Positions 1 to 9,322 are shown, counted from the stretch's first letter. The stretch: 64,000 nucleotides of DNA from Dyella sp. BiH032 (GCF_031954525.1 NZ_CP134867.1:4836001-4900000), one strand, 5' to 3'. The notes: a model not told the origin generated them from the letters alone. Translations and numbers: made by a program.

Positions 1-362
1 TTTTCAGCGACCACGACGTCCAGCTGCCGGCGCGCGATGTCCTCCACCGAGGTCACTTCGCGCGCGGCGATCACCAGGTCCCCGCACGGCACTGCCTGGC
101 ACAGCAGCACCGCATGCTGCGCCGGCGACGTGCCGCTCAATGCCAACGGCGGGTTGCGCGGGTATTGGCAGCGCCCTTCGAGCAAGGTGGCCTTGCAGCT
201 TCCGCACACCCCCGCACGGCACGAATACGGCAGTGCGATGCCGGCGCGCTGCGCGGCTTCCAGCACGGTTTCGCCGGGCGCGACCGGGAAGCGGCGGCCG
301 GATTGCTTGAGGGTGACGGTGAACACGAATCGATTGTCGCGGCGAAGGCGGTCGACCGACAA
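1..362 (-). CDS. 2Fe-2S ferredoxin-domain reductase, N-terminal part (runs off left edge)
   Basis: The complement strand reads an open frame with the plant-type ferredoxin signature: a Cys-x4-Cys-x2-Cys cluster (PYSCRAGVCGSCKATLLEG, complement of about 172-228) and a fourth Cys in LLCQ about 30 residues later. This is the N-terminal electron-transfer domain. In proteins of this kind a flavin/NAD reductase domain follows, and here it would lie beyond the window, so only about 120 residues are visible. In this frame a stop lies upstream and no ATG follows it, so the start is probably the TTG at 362 or a nearby CTG. It is divergent from the thioesterase at 390. CDP-6-deoxy-glucoseen-reductase-like or phenol-hydroxylase-reductase-like enzymes are both possible. 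The family is clear but the substrate is not. Confidence 0.75.
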   Translation of the reverse strand, partial: MSVDRLRRDNRFVFTVTLKQSGRRFPVAPGETVLEAAQRAGIALPYSCRAGVCGSCKATLLEGRCQYPRNPPLALSGTSPAQHAVLLCQAVPCGDLVIAAREVTSVEDIARRQLDVVVAE

Positions 363-389
363 TGCGGCCAGCCACTCGGAGTATCAACC

Positions 390-833
390 ATGACAGCCAT
401 CTGGAAACAGGACACCGACCTCGCGCGCCTCAACGCCTGGAGCGCGAACACCATGATGGAAACCCTCGGTATGCGCCTCACCGCCGTCGGCGACGACTGG
501 CTGCAAGGCACCATGCCCGTGGACCACCGCACCCACCAACCCTATGGCCTGCTCCACGGCGGCGCCTCGGTCGTGCTCGCCGAAACCCTGGGCAGCACCG
601 CCGCCATGCTCACCCTCGACCCGTCGCAGGAAGCCGCCGTCGGCCTGGACATCAATGCCAACCACATCCGCGGCGTGCGCGAAGGCATCGTGACCGGCAC
701 CGCGCGGAAGGTGCACATCGGACGCAGCACGCAGGTGTGGGAGATCCGCATCGAGTCGGAGAAAGGCGAATTGGTGTGCATCTCGCGCATCACCATGGCG
801 GTGATTCCGGCGCGGGCGGTGGGGTTGAAGTAG
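390..833 (+). CDS. Hotdog-fold acyl-CoA thioesterase, PaaI/YdiI family
   Basis: A 147-residue cytosolic protein that resembles E. coli YdiI (1,4-dihydroxy-2-naphthoyl-CoA thioesterase, about 136 residues) over almost its whole length. It keeps the family block PVDHRTHQPYGLLHGGAS followed by LAETLGS, which carries the Gln, His and catalytic Glu that hydrolyse the CoA thioester. The ATG at 390 matches the family N-terminus (MTAIWKQD). Longer upstream starts would run through the divergent reductase. The substrate could be a menaquinone-pathway, phenylacetyl or other acyl-CoA. Many Xanthomonads use ubiquinone, so a menaquinone role is not assumed. Confidence 0.85.
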   Translation: MTAIWKQDTDLARLNAWSANTMMETLGMRLTAVGDDWLQGTMPVDHRTHQPYGLLHGGASVVLAETLGSTAAMLTLDPSQEAAVGLDINANHIRGVREGIVTGTARKVHIGRSTQVWEIRIESEKGELVCISRITMAVIPARAVGLK

Positions 834-950
834 GCGGGCGGCAGGCGAGCCAAGGCATGCTTGCGACGTGCGCTTCGTGTGAGTACCGGGACTTCGCCTG
901 GATGCTTCGGCCCTCCGTGGGTTGAGTGCGTTTCTTCGGCCTAAGCGTCA

Positions 951-1384
951 TCGCGAGCACCCGCCCCTCATCCCGCCTTCTCCCTGGAGGGGAGAAGGAG
1001 AAGTGCAGTACCGCGGCAAGCAGCCAACGACCCAACAAGAGCGAGCGAAGCGACGCTCCGTAACGCTCTTGTTCTCCCGGGTTCCCTTCGCGGCGGTGAG
1101 GGCTGGACGATCAGGCCGCCAAAGGCGGGCGGGGACAGGACGTCCCCGCCTTTTCGATCAGGGCATGGATGCCCTGTCGAAAAGCCCGGCCAGCCCTCAA
1201 CGCACCCGCAGCAGCGAAGGCTGCGGAGGGCGCCGCGCAGGGGGCCCTTCTTCTTGGTTACTTCTTCTCGTGGTCCCCCTTGAGGGGATGGGCAAGCAAG
1301 AAGAAGTAACTCGCTCTCCGGCAGGAGAGCGAAACCCTCGTCCCGCCAGGGGCGAGACACGACTGGCGACCACGCGTCGCGACA
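951..1384 (+). repeat. Dispersed hairpin-mosaic repeat, copy 1
   Basis: First of four copies, in the 620-bp gap between the thioesterase and srkA. The element is a chain of inverted repeats: CTTCTCC/GGAGAAG at the left end, then TGAGGGCTGG pairing with CCAGCCCTCA about 90 bp later. These enclose GGCGGGGAC/GTCCCCGCC and a TTTTCGA...TCGAAAA stem. They are followed by GTTACTTCTTC/GAAGAAGTAAC, GCTCTCC/GGAGAGC and a CCTCG/CGAG stem. This copy has a long insert (with its own CCCC/GGGG hairpin) in the loop of the GTTACTTCTTC stem. No protein gene is supported here. Several frames stay open across it, but with no consistent reading. Outside the repeat, 834-950 and 1385-1453 hold nothing recognisable. 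Confidence 0.85.
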
Positions 1385-1453
1385 ACCACCCCATGACGCC
1401 ACCAAATTCGGCGGCCACGCCCCCCCAGGCGGGCCACCGGCCATAATCCCCCC

Positions 1454-2398
1454 ATGCCCCCCTACTCCACCCTCACCCCCGACCACGTCCTCGACGCCGT
1501 CACCGCCTGCGGCCTCTACCCCGACGGCCGCCTCCTCGCCCTCAACAGCTACGAAAACCGCGTCTGGCAAGTCGGCATCGAAGATGCGTCGCCGATCATC
1601 GCCAAGTTCTATCGTCCGGCGCGCTGGAGCGACGCGGCCATCCTCGAGGAACAGGCGTTCGCGCTCGAGCTCGCCGATGCCGAGCTGCCCGTCGTCGCCC
1701 CGCTGCCGTTCGGCGGACGCACCCTGCTTCACCATGCGGGCTTCCGCTATGCGCTGACTCCGCGGCGAGGCGGTCGCGCACCCTCGCTGGAATCGGCGGA
1801 CCAGCTCGAATGGCTGGGGCGGTTGATCGCGCGCATCCACCTCATCGGCGCGCGCACGCCGTTCGCGCATCGCGGCCGCCTCGATCGCGCCACGCTGATC
1901 GAACAGCCGATGCAGGCGGTGCTCGGCTCGTCGCTGCTGCCGCCGCATCTTTCGTCGCGCTATCGCGTCGCCGCGCAGCGCGTGAACGAGATGGTGGCCG
2001 CGCGGATGGAAGCGGTCGGGCCGGTGCGCTCGCTGCGCCTGCATGGGGATTGCCATCCCGGCAATGTGCTGTGGACGGATCACGGCCCGCACTTCGTCGA
2101 CCTCGACGACGCACGCATGGGCCCGGCGGTGCAGGACCTGTGGATGCTCGCCAACGACGACGCCGGCATGGAGGCGCTGCTCGCCGGCTATGAACAGTTC
2201 CGCGAATTCGACCGCGCGGAACTGGCCCTGGCGCCGGCGCTGCGCGCGATGCGCCAGGTGCACTACGCCGGCTGGATCGCCGCGCGCTGGGACGATCCCG
2301 CCTTCCCTGCCGCGTTCCCTTTCGCGGCCGAGCCCCGCTGGTGGGAACAGCACGTGGACGATCTCCACGAACTGGCGGATGGGCTGGGCGCCGGTTGA
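1454..2398 (+). CDS. srkA: Stress-response kinase SrkA (YihE/RdoA family)
   Basis: A 314-residue protein kinase-like enzyme, close to the usual length of about 328. The catalytic loop LRLHGDCHPGNVLW and the metal-binding FVDLDDARMGP are intact, as expected for the aminoglycoside-phosphotransferase-like fold. In E. coli SrkA phosphorylates Ser/Thr and counteracts MazEF-linked death during stress. The start MPPYSTLTPDHVL fits the family and leaves the first residues free before the beta-strand with LNSYENRVWQ. It stands alone between repeat copy 1 and the convergent LysM gene, whose stop is only 21 bp away. Confidence 0.9.
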   Translation: MPPYSTLTPDHVLDAVTACGLYPDGRLLALNSYENRVWQVGIEDASPIIAKFYRPARWSDAAILEEQAFALELADAELPVVAPLPFGGRTLLHHAGFRYALTPRRGGRAPSLESADQLEWLGRLIARIHLIGARTPFAHRGRLDRATLIEQPMQAVLGSSLLPPHLSSRYRVAAQRVNEMVAARMEAVGPVRSLRLHGDCHPGNVLWTDHGPHFVDLDDARMGPAVQDLWMLANDDAGMEALLAGYEQFREFDRAELALAPALRAMRQVHYAGWIAARWDDPAFPAAFPFAAEPRWWEQHVDDLHELADGLGAG

Positions 2399-2419
2399 CG
2401 GCACCCGCCCTTCAGCGGA

Positions 2420-5416
2420 TCACGAGTACGCCGGCGGATCGACGCCGAGCACGTTCTTCAGTACCACATCCAGCTGGTGCGCCGAGCCGGGCTTCTCTTC
2501 CACGTTGAGCGGGAACATGTTCCCGGGGATCGAGGTGCCGCGCAGGAGCACGCCGGGGCCGCTGCCGAACAGGCCGTGGTCGACGTTGCCGGCGAGCAGG
2601 TCGCCATGCTTGGCCATATCGTCCCAGTTGCCGTCGTTGCGGTCGGTGCGCTGGAACTTGGAGGCGTCGCCGTCGACGGTGTCGAGCGCCGACACCATCG
2701 CGCCGGCGAAAGTCTTCTGCTGTTCCGCACCCAGTTTGTTGAACCAGTCCATCGACTGCTGCGGATTCATGCCATGCAGTTCGCCGTAGCGCACCAGCAT
2801 GTTCACGGCCGGCTGGTCGCCGTCGCTGTGCCACGCCGCCAGCGCCTTCGACGCGCTCTCGGTGTAGCCCAGCCCCTGCAGGAAGGCTTCGCGGCCCGGC
2901 ACGGCCTGGTCGTTCTCCTTCTTGCTCTGGTAGGCGATCAGGCCGACCGTGCCCAGCGCCACCAGGCCGATGCCGATCGGGCCGGCCCAGCTGCCCAGGC
3001 CCGACGCGCCGCCGAGCGCGGCGCCGAGCATGCCTTCGCCGGACACCGCGGCGTTGCCCGCCGCCCACATGATCGAACCCACGCCGGTGGTCGCGTACAA
3101 CGCGCCTTCGGTGTTGTCGCCCTTGCCGAACGCATCGGAGGCTTTCCACAGGTCGATCCCGCCGGACAGGATGTTCACCCAGTGGTCCACCGAGCGCTTG
3201 CCCACGGTGCCCCACAGGCTTTCCTTGGGCGCCCAGCCGACGCTGGTGACCAGGCCGGCGGTCTTCTGGCTGAAGCCAGCGGCGCTGATCAGCGCGGACA
3301 TCTCGTTGCGCAACTCTTCCGTGCCGGTCTTGCCGGTGCCGAGCTTGTCGGTGGCATTGGCCAGGCTCAGGCCCGCGGCGCCGACGCTGAAGGCGCGGAA
3401 CAGCGTGCTTACCGGCGTGCCATTGTCGAAGCCCTTGATCTTGCCGAGCTTGCCGTCGGCGTCCTTCAGGCCGTCCTGCAATGACTGCGTGAGCGCTTCG
3501 GGGGTCTTGGCGTCTTTGGCCAGCGCGTCGAAGTCGTTGAGGTTGTTCTTCAGGACGTCGGTGGCCTGCTTCAGGCTGCCCACCTTGTCGCCGTCCAGGC
3601 CCAGCACGACGGCCAGCGACTTGTTGTTGCCCAGGTCGTCGAGCTGCTGGATGACCTTGGTGCGCGTGGCGACGTCATCGCTCTTCGCGAGCTGCTCGCG
3701 CAGGTCGTCCAGGCGGCCCTTCACGTAGTTGGTGCCCAGCTCCTGGGTCAGCTTGCGGCCAGCCTGGTCGGCCACCTTGCCGTACTGCGCCCACTGGTTG
3801 AGCAGCGCCTGGCCCTGCTCGCCCTTGAGCACGGTCGGGTCGTTCTGCACGGCCAGGCGCATCGCCGCGGCATTGTTCTCGCTGCCGAGGATCTTGCCGA
3901 GCGTGTCGTTCACCGCCTTCTGGTCGCCCGGATGGCCGGCTGCCCATTGGGCCAGCGCCGCCTGCTGCGACAGCAGCAGCTTGCCGTCGTCGGCGATGCG
4001 CTGCTGCGCATCGGCCACCTGCTGCTCCCACTCCGGCCCCTTCTTCGCCTTGTAGTTGTCGATCGCCGCCTTGAGCTGATCGGCGGTCATCGACTTGCCT
4101 TCCTTGGCGATGAGGCTGTTGAGCTCGCCGGTGAGCTTGACGTACGACTGCACGTCGTTGTCCACGCGGTAGTGCGTGTTCTCCACCGTCTTGAACAGCT
4201 CGGCCATGGTCTGCTCGCACCACGGGCCGGTGATGCGCTCGTAGCCGCCGTTGCGCACCTTGTCCACGAAGGCGAACGCCAGCGTCGGGTCGCCGGACTG
4301 CTGCGCCATCGACGTCAGCATCGACTCCGTGGTCATGCCGCTGGCCACGATGCGCGGATCGGGCAGCTGGCCGGCGAGGTCGTTGGCGAGCGATTGCGCG
4401 GCATTCGGATCGCTCTGCCGCAACGTGCCGACCACGGTCGAGAGGCTGTCGAGGATGTTGCCGGAGTGGCGCTGCTCGTTGTTGTAGAAGAACGCGAAAT
4501 GCGTGAGCTGCTCCATCTGCGTCCGGCCCTCGGACGCGATGGCCGCGCGCGCGGCCGGCGAGGACAGGCCCGCCATCAGCTCCGCATAGCGCCCGGCCGA
4601 TTCCTCCGCCTGCTTGGCCTTGGGCTCGACCTGGTTGCTGTTGGTGAGCTGCTCCTCCTTGTAAGGCTGCGCGGCCCAGTTCGCGGCATCCTGCACGGTC
4701 TTGGCGAAGGCGGGATCCGCCTCGGCCAGCGAGCGCACCTGATCGGAGCTGGCGTTCTTCAGCGCGGTGTCGAGCGCCAGCAGCTTGTCCTTGGGCGAGG
4801 TGTAGCCGGCGTTGGCGTTGCTGGCGAGGAGGCTGCCGGCCTCCTGCTTGTCCACGGCATGCTGGATAGCCGCGTCGCCGTTGTAGCGCTTGAGGACGTC
4901 CGCGCGCGCAGCCTTCTCGCGGTCGGCCAGGCTGGGCGGCTGTTCGCCCAGCTGCTTGCGCTGCTGGGGGGTGAGGCCATCGTTTACCGGCTCCTTCAGG
5001 CGCGCCTGCACTTCGGCGTTCACCGCCTGGTCGAGCTTGTCCTGCAGGCCGGCGAGGTCGTCCGCCGCGCCGCGGTCGCCGGGCTGCCGGTTGGCGGCGG
5101 CCTGGCGGTAATCGTTCAACGCCTTGTCCACCTGCTGCTGCGGCGTGAGCGCGGGCGCGTCGGCCTTGGCCGGAGTTCCCGCCAAAGCCTGGGTCTTCAC
5201 CGCGGGAATGGTCAGCACGTCGCCGGCCATGATGCGCGAGCCGGACAGCGACGGATTGGCTTGGTGCAGCGCGTCTACCGTGGTGTTGAATTTCTGCGCG
5301 ATGCTCTCCAGCGTATCGCCGTGCTCCACGCGGTAGGGCTTGGGCTTTTCCGGCGGTGGCGGCGGAGGCGGCGGCGGGGTGTAGGTCGAGACGCCGAGAT
5401 CGCGCGGGATCGCCAT
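2420..5416 (-). CDS. Large LysM-domain protein of unknown function
   Basis: About 998 residues from the ATG that gives MAIPRDLGV. The longer GTG frame upstream reads as low-complexity Arg/Pro and was not used. A run of nine prolines precedes one LysM domain at about residues 25-75 (YRVEHGDTLESIAQKF ... AGDVLTIPA), which would bind peptidoglycan. The next 600 residues are Ala/Gln/Lys/Asp-rich and predicted helical, without cysteine clusters or an enzyme motif. Near residues 790-870 comes a Gly/Ala-rich hydrophobic stretch that could insert in a membrane. A second helical region ends the protein. There is no classical signal peptide, so export would need a non-Sec route. A secreted, envelope-associated or effector-like protein is possible, but no function can be assigned. 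Confidence 0.7.
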   Translation of the reverse strand: MAIPRDLGVSTYTPPPPPPPPPEKPKPYRVEHGDTLESIAQKFNTTVDALHQANPSLSGSRIMAGDVLTIPAVKTQALAGTPAKADAPALTPQQQVDKALNDYRQAAANRQPGDRGAADDLAGLQDKLDQAVNAEVQARLKEPVNDGLTPQQRKQLGEQPPSLADREKAARADVLKRYNGDAAIQHAVDKQEAGSLLASNANAGYTSPKDKLLALDTALKNASSDQVRSLAEADPAFAKTVQDAANWAAQPYKEEQLTNSNQVEPKAKQAEESAGRYAELMAGLSSPAARAAIASEGRTQMEQLTHFAFFYNNEQRHSGNILDSLSTVVGTLRQSDPNAAQSLANDLAGQLPDPRIVASGMTTESMLTSMAQQSGDPTLAFAFVDKVRNGGYERITGPWCEQTMAELFKTVENTHYRVDNDVQSYVKLTGELNSLIAKEGKSMTADQLKAAIDNYKAKKGPEWEQQVADAQQRIADDGKLLLSQQAALAQWAAGHPGDQKAVNDTLGKILGSENNAAAMRLAVQNDPTVLKGEQGQALLNQWAQYGKVADQAGRKLTQELGTNYVKGRLDDLREQLAKSDDVATRTKVIQQLDDLGNNKSLAVVLGLDGDKVGSLKQATDVLKNNLNDFDALAKDAKTPEALTQSLQDGLKDADGKLGKIKGFDNGTPVSTLFRAFSVGAAGLSLANATDKLGTGKTGTEELRNEMSALISAAGFSQKTAGLVTSVGWAPKESLWGTVGKRSVDHWVNILSGGIDLWKASDAFGKGDNTEGALYATTGVGSIMWAAGNAAVSGEGMLGAALGGASGLGSWAGPIGIGLVALGTVGLIAYQSKKENDQAVPGREAFLQGLGYTESASKALAAWHSDGDQPAVNMLVRYGELHGMNPQQSMDWFNKLGAEQQKTFAGAMVSALDTVDGDASKFQRTDRNDGNWDDMAKHGDLLAGNVDHGLFGSGPGVLLRGTSIPGNMFPLNVEEKPGSAHQLDVVLKNVLGVDPPAYS

Positions 5417-5653
5417 GGTCGTAAGCCTTTGCGGGGAACGAGGAGGCGTTATTGGACGGTTCCGCGCGGGCGGGCGCCTACTGGGGCTATCCCTAGGTCG
5501 GGCCGGCGGAAACCGCGGCGCCACGCCGTCGTCATGTCGGCTCGCCCTTTATGACAGCCGTGTGGCGAGCCCGGTCCGGCACGCTTCCCTGCCGGCGCCC
5601 GGGCGTGCATTCTTGCGATCTGATTCACGAAAGCCGGCTGTGCGAGGAACGCC

Positions 5654-6241
5654 ATGAAACGCTCAAGGACCGCCGCCCTCCTGCTGATGGGCAGCATGCC
5701 GCTCTACCTGACGGCCTGCGGCGACGACGAAGCCACCCGCGAGGGGCTGTACACCTCGGTGGAGTCCTGCGCGGCGCAGACGGGCGACCGCGCCACCTGC
5801 GACCAGGCCTTCGCCAACGCTGCCTCGGAGGCCGCCGAGAAGGGCCCGCGCTTCGAGACGCGGAGCGAGTGTGCGACCACGTACGACTGGGACCGCTGCG
5901 AGGAGCGCCACGACAGCGGCGGGCACTCGTTCTTCGGGCCGATGATGACCGGCTTCTTTCTGTCCCAGATGCTGCGCAATGGCAGTCCGATGGCCGGCTT
6001 CACCGCCGGCCCCGCGTTCCGCGACGCGCACGGGCAGTGGGGACGCCCCGATCCGGCCGCCGCGCCGGGCTCCGCGGATGACCGCCGCCGGCGCAGCGAA
6101 GCCGGCGGTGGCGGCTACTACGGTTCGAGCTATCGCAGCGGCTCCACCGCGCTGGTGCCGATCAACACGGCGCCCGACCGCGCGGTCACGGTCAGCCGCG
6201 GCGGCTTCGGCAGCTCGTTCCGCGGCCGGGCCGGCGGCTGA
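5654..6241 (+). CDS. YgiB-like DUF1190 lipoprotein
   Basis: A 195-residue protein with an N-terminal signal ending in a lipobox (YLTAC, Cys22), so it is probably lipid-anchored. A Cys/Asp/Glu-rich domain follows, with the SVESCAAQTGDRATCDQAF pattern of the DUF1190/YgiB family. A Gly/Ser/Arg-rich tail makes up the C-terminus. Its stop overlaps the start of the ATP-grasp gene (TGATG), matching the ygiB-ygiC pairing in E. coli, so the two are translationally coupled. The role of YgiB is unknown. The pairing suggests an envelope function linked to the ligase next to it. Confidence 0.85.
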   Translation: MKRSRTAALLLMGSMPLYLTACGDDEATREGLYTSVESCAAQTGDRATCDQAFANAASEAAEKGPRFETRSECATTYDWDRCEERHDSGGHSFFGPMMTGFFLSQMLRNGSPMAGFTAGPAFRDAHGQWGRPDPAAAPGSADDRRRRSEAGGGGYYGSSYRSGSTALVPINTAPDRAVTVSRGGFGSSFRGRAGG

Positions 6242-7422
6242 TGCGCCGCATCGCGATCCACGAGCGCCCGGACTGGCGCGAGCGCGCGGCCGAGTGCGGC
6301 TTCGTGTTCCACACCATCGACGGCGAGCCTTATTGGGACGAGTCGGCGTACTACGCCTTCAGCCTGCGCCAGATCGAAGACGACATCGAAGCGCCGACGG
6401 AAGATCTGCATGCGATGGCCCTGGATCTGGTCGACGAGATCGTCGGCAGCGAGCGGCGCATGGAGCAGCTGGCGATTCCCGAGCCGTTCTGGGATTGGAT
6501 CGCGCGCAGCTGGCGCGAGCGCCAGCCGCATCTCTACGGCCGCATGGACTTCGCCTACGACGGCTGCGGGCCGGCGAAGCTCTACGAACTGAATTACGAC
6601 ACGCCCACTTCGCTGTTCGAGGCGGCGTTCTTCCAGTGGCAATGGCTGGAGGACCAGCTTGCGCGCAACGGCCTGCCCGCCGCCGCGGACCAATTCAATT
6701 CGATCCAGGAAGCCCTGGTGGAGGCCTTCGGCGCGATCGCGCGGGACATCGCGCGGCCGTTCCTGTTCGCCGCGCTGCGCGAATCCGCGGAGGATCAGGG
6801 CACCATCGCCTATCTGCGCGATTGCGCGTTGCAGGCGGGCATCGACAGTGGCGTCATCGCCATGGAAGACCTCGGCATCGGCGCGGACGGCCGCTTCACC
6901 GATCTGGACGACCGCGTGATCGGCGCCCTGTTCAAGCTGTATCCGCTCGAAGACATGTTCCGCGAGGAGTTCGGCCGTCACCTGCCACGCTCGGGGCTGC
7001 AGCTGATCGAGCCGCCGTGGAAAGCCGTGCTCAGCAACAAGGGCATCCTGCCGCTGCTGTGGCAGAAACATCCCGGCCATCCGAACCTGCTGCCGGCGGT
7101 CTTCGACGAAGAGGGCGAGCTGCCGCGCGGCTGGGTGCGCAAGCCGATGCATTCGCGCGAAGGCGCCAACGTGTCCATGCACTTGCCCGACGGCCGCCGC
7201 ATCGAGACCGGCGGGCCTTATCGGGATGGCCCGTGCATCCGGCAGGCGTGGCATCCGCTGCCCGACGTCGGCGGCGCCCATCCGCTCATCGGCAGCTGGG
7301 TGGTGGCCGATCGCGCCTGCGGCATGGGCATCCGCGAAGATCGCTCGCCGGTGACCCAGGACACCGCGCGCTTCGTGCCGCACGCGATCCTCGATGAGCC
7401 GCGGGCCGTGCTGCTGGCCTGA
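6241..7422 (+). CDS. Glutathionylspermidine synthase-like ATP-grasp ligase (YgiC/YjfC)
   Basis: A 393-residue cytosolic protein matching the preATP-grasp/ATP-grasp fold of glutathionylspermidine synthetase and its YgiC/YjfC relatives (about 386 residues). Family hallmarks include GRMDFAYDGCGPAKLYELNYDTPTS cut into its two parts (residues about 100-125), SNKGILPLLW and the C-terminal GSWVVADRACGMGIRED with the ATP/Mg-binding Asp and Glu. E. coli YgiC lacks glutathionylspermidine synthase activity, so its substrate is open. It is coupled to the DUF1190 gene upstream by an overlapping stop/start. Confidence 0.88.
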   Translation: MRRIAIHERPDWRERAAECGFVFHTIDGEPYWDESAYYAFSLRQIEDDIEAPTEDLHAMALDLVDEIVGSERRMEQLAIPEPFWDWIARSWRERQPHLYGRMDFAYDGCGPAKLYELNYDTPTSLFEAAFFQWQWLEDQLARNGLPAAADQFNSIQEALVEAFGAIARDIARPFLFAALRESAEDQGTIAYLRDCALQAGIDSGVIAMEDLGIGADGRFTDLDDRVIGALFKLYPLEDMFREEFGRHLPRSGLQLIEPPWKAVLSNKGILPLLWQKHPGHPNLLPAVFDEEGELPRGWVRKPMHSREGANVSMHLPDGRRIETGGPYRDGPCIRQAWHPLPDVGGAHPLIGSWVVADRACGMGIREDRSPVTQDTARFVPHAILDEPRAVLLA

Positions 7423-7578
7423 CGCACATCGCCTGGTGCCGGGCGAGGTGAGCCGCGAGCAATCTGCGATGGACCTTCGCTGTACCGCACCCCAAAAGCG
7501 GGGTCCGGCGCGTCCGGGTCCGCCTACGCCCGGGCGCGCGCACCCGCTAAGCTTGCGGCTTTTGGACGGACGGACCGC

Positions 7579-8016
7579 GTGCGCAGTTTTCTCTTCCGCC
7601 TGATCGGCATCCTCGAAGTGGCCGGTGGTTTCTACGGCCTGGTGACCATGCTGCGCCGCTTGCTGCCGCTGGGTTCCACCCACGATTCCATCGTCGCGGT
7701 GATCGGCCTGGCCCTGTACGCCTTCGTACTGGTGGCCGGCTTCGAGCTGCTGGGCAACACCGAGCGCGGCGTGAGCTTCTCCCGCATCGCGCAACTGCTG
7801 CAGCTGCCGCTGGTCGCCACGCCGGTGCTGAGCTATGGCCTGCACTGCGGCGCCTTCGTCAACATCTTCGCCACCTTGCAGGCCACGCCGCACCTGGGGC
7901 TGGACTGGCACGTGGGCTCGCAGGGCTTCGTGCTGGCGGTCGCCGGCCCCTCGGTCTCGCGCCTGGGCATCAACCTGCTGGCGCTGCTGTCCTGGCTGGC
8001 GCTGCGGCTACGCTGA
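7579..8016 (+). CDS. Small integral membrane protein, unknown
   Basis: A 145-residue hydrophobic protein with roughly four predicted membrane helices (for example residues 5-28, 40-60, 70-92 and 125-143). The best start is GTG at 7579, which gives MRSFLFRLIGILEV. A downstream ATG would remove most of the first helix. No conserved motif was recognised. It lies 55 bp before rlmI on the same strand and may be co-transcribed. The reading frame has the third-position GC bias of its neighbours, so it is probably real. Confidence 0.65.
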   Translation: MRSFLFRLIGILEVAGGFYGLVTMLRRLLPLGSTHDSIVAVIGLALYAFVLVAGFELLGNTERGVSFSRIAQLLQLPLVATPVLSYGLHCGAFVNIFATLQATPHLGLDWHVGSQGFVLAVAGPSVSRLGINLLALLSWLALRLR

Positions 8017-8071
8017 GCGTTTTTCGCCGCAAAAAGGCGGGGCGGCGCGGCGCAGCCGGTATCATGCGCGG

Positions 8072-9247
8072 ATGAACAGTCCCGCTTCCGCCCTCCCCGT
8101 CATCCGCCTCAAGTCCGACCGCACGCCCGGCCACCCCTGGGTGTGGTCCGCCCAGGTGCACAAACCCGAAGAGCGCCTGCCGCCCGGCAGCGTGGTGGAG
8201 GTGGTGGACGCCAAGGGCCGCTTCGTCGGCCGCGGCTTCTGGAACGGCCACGCGCGCATCGCGCTGCGCCTGCTCACCGCCGACGCGGACGAGACCATCG
8301 ATGCCGGCTGGATCGCCGCGCGCATCGCGCGTGCCGTGCAGCTGCGCCGCGACTGGCTGCAGTTGGACCGCGCGACCGACGCCTGGCGCGTGGTGCACAG
8401 CGAGGGCGACGGGCTTTCCGGCCTGATCGTCGACCGCTATGCCGACATCCTGGTGATCGAATACTTCGCCGCCGGCATGTGGAAGTTCCGCGAGGCAATC
8501 CATGCCGCGTTGCTCGGGCACTTCCCCGGCGCGCGCCTGTACTGGTTCGCCGAAACGCATGTGCAGAAGCAGGAATCCTTCGACTGCCGCGCCGCCGAAG
8601 CGCCGGCGCCAGTCGAAGTGCACGAGCACGGCCTGCGCTTCCACGCCGCGCCGGGGCTGGGCCACAAGACCGGCTTCTTCGCCGACCAGCGCGACAACCG
8701 TGCCCGCTTCGCCGAGCTGGCCCATGGCCGCCGCGTGCTGGACCTGTGCTGCAACGCCGGCGGCTTCGCCGTGCACGCGCTGGCCGGCGGCGCGCGCGAG
8801 GCCACGGGCGTGGACATGGACGCAGGCATCCTCGAAGTAGCGCGCGCGAACGCCGCAGCCAACGGGCTGGATGCGCGCTTCGAACAGGCCGACATCTTCG
8901 ACTGGCTGCGCGCCGCCATCGCGCGCGGCGAGCAATACGACGCCGTAGTGCTCGACCCGGCCAAGCTCACCCGCGACCGCAACCGCGTGGTCGATGCGCT
9001 CAAGAAATACTTCGCCATGAACCGCCTGGCGCTGGACGTGATTCCGCCCGGCGGCCTGCTGCTCACCTGTTCCTGCACCGGCCTGGTGAGCGAGGCGGAT
9101 TTCCTGGAGATGCTGCGCCGCGTGGCGCTCAATGCCGGCCGTGAAATCCAGGTGCTGGAATCGCACGGCGCCGGCCCGGATCACCCGGTGCGCAGCGACG
9201 TGCCGGAGGGGCGGTATCTGAAGGCGGTGTTCTGCCGGGTGTGGTGA
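8072..9247 (+). CDS. rlmI: 23S rRNA m5C1962 methyltransferase RlmI
   Basis: A 391-residue enzyme, the length of E. coli RlmI (396). An N-terminal PUA domain (residues 1-80, including HPWVWSAQVHKPE and VVDAKGRFVGRGFW) is followed by the EEHEE-like linker domain. The Rossmann methyltransferase domain carries GHKTGFFADQRDNR, the SAM-binding LDLCCNAGGFAVHALAGG and the catalytic TCSCTG loop that holds the Cys nucleophile. It methylates C5 of a cytosine in 23S rRNA. The ATG at 8072 was chosen because the PUA strand begins at once. A strong convergent terminator follows. Confidence 0.93.
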   Translation: MNSPASALPVIRLKSDRTPGHPWVWSAQVHKPEERLPPGSVVEVVDAKGRFVGRGFWNGHARIALRLLTADADETIDAGWIAARIARAVQLRRDWLQLDRATDAWRVVHSEGDGLSGLIVDRYADILVIEYFAAGMWKFREAIHAALLGHFPGARLYWFAETHVQKQESFDCRAAEAPAPVEVHEHGLRFHAAPGLGHKTGFFADQRDNRARFAELAHGRRVLDLCCNAGGFAVHALAGGAREATGVDMDAGILEVARANAAANGLDARFEQADIFDWLRAAIARGEQYDAVVLDPAKLTRDRNRVVDALKKYFAMNRLALDVIPPGGLLLTCSCTGLVSEADFLEMLRRVALNAGREIQVLESHGAGPDHPVRSDVPEGRYLKAVFCRVW

Positions 9248-9277
9248 TACCGCCCCGGCGTCCGGCCGCCTCGAATA

Positions 9278-9314
9278 CGCCCCATCGGCCGCGCACACAG
9301 CGGCCGATGGGGCG
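9278..9314. terminator. Bidirectional stem-loop between rlmI and the YajG-like gene
   Basis: A 15-bp perfect inverted repeat (CGCCCCATCGGCCGC and its complement) with a 7-nt loop lies in the gap between two convergent stops. There is no strong T-tract on either side, so it may act by structure or with Rho. Confidence 0.7.
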
Positions 9315-9322
9315 CCGAAGCA

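Noticed and set aside
1197..1446. Reading frames through the hairpin repeats (also at 11800-12300, 21300-21650 and 34735-35110)
   Set aside because: Different copies are open in several frames on both strands without a conserved start. Copies differ in length by non-multiples of three, and the changes preserve stems, not codons.
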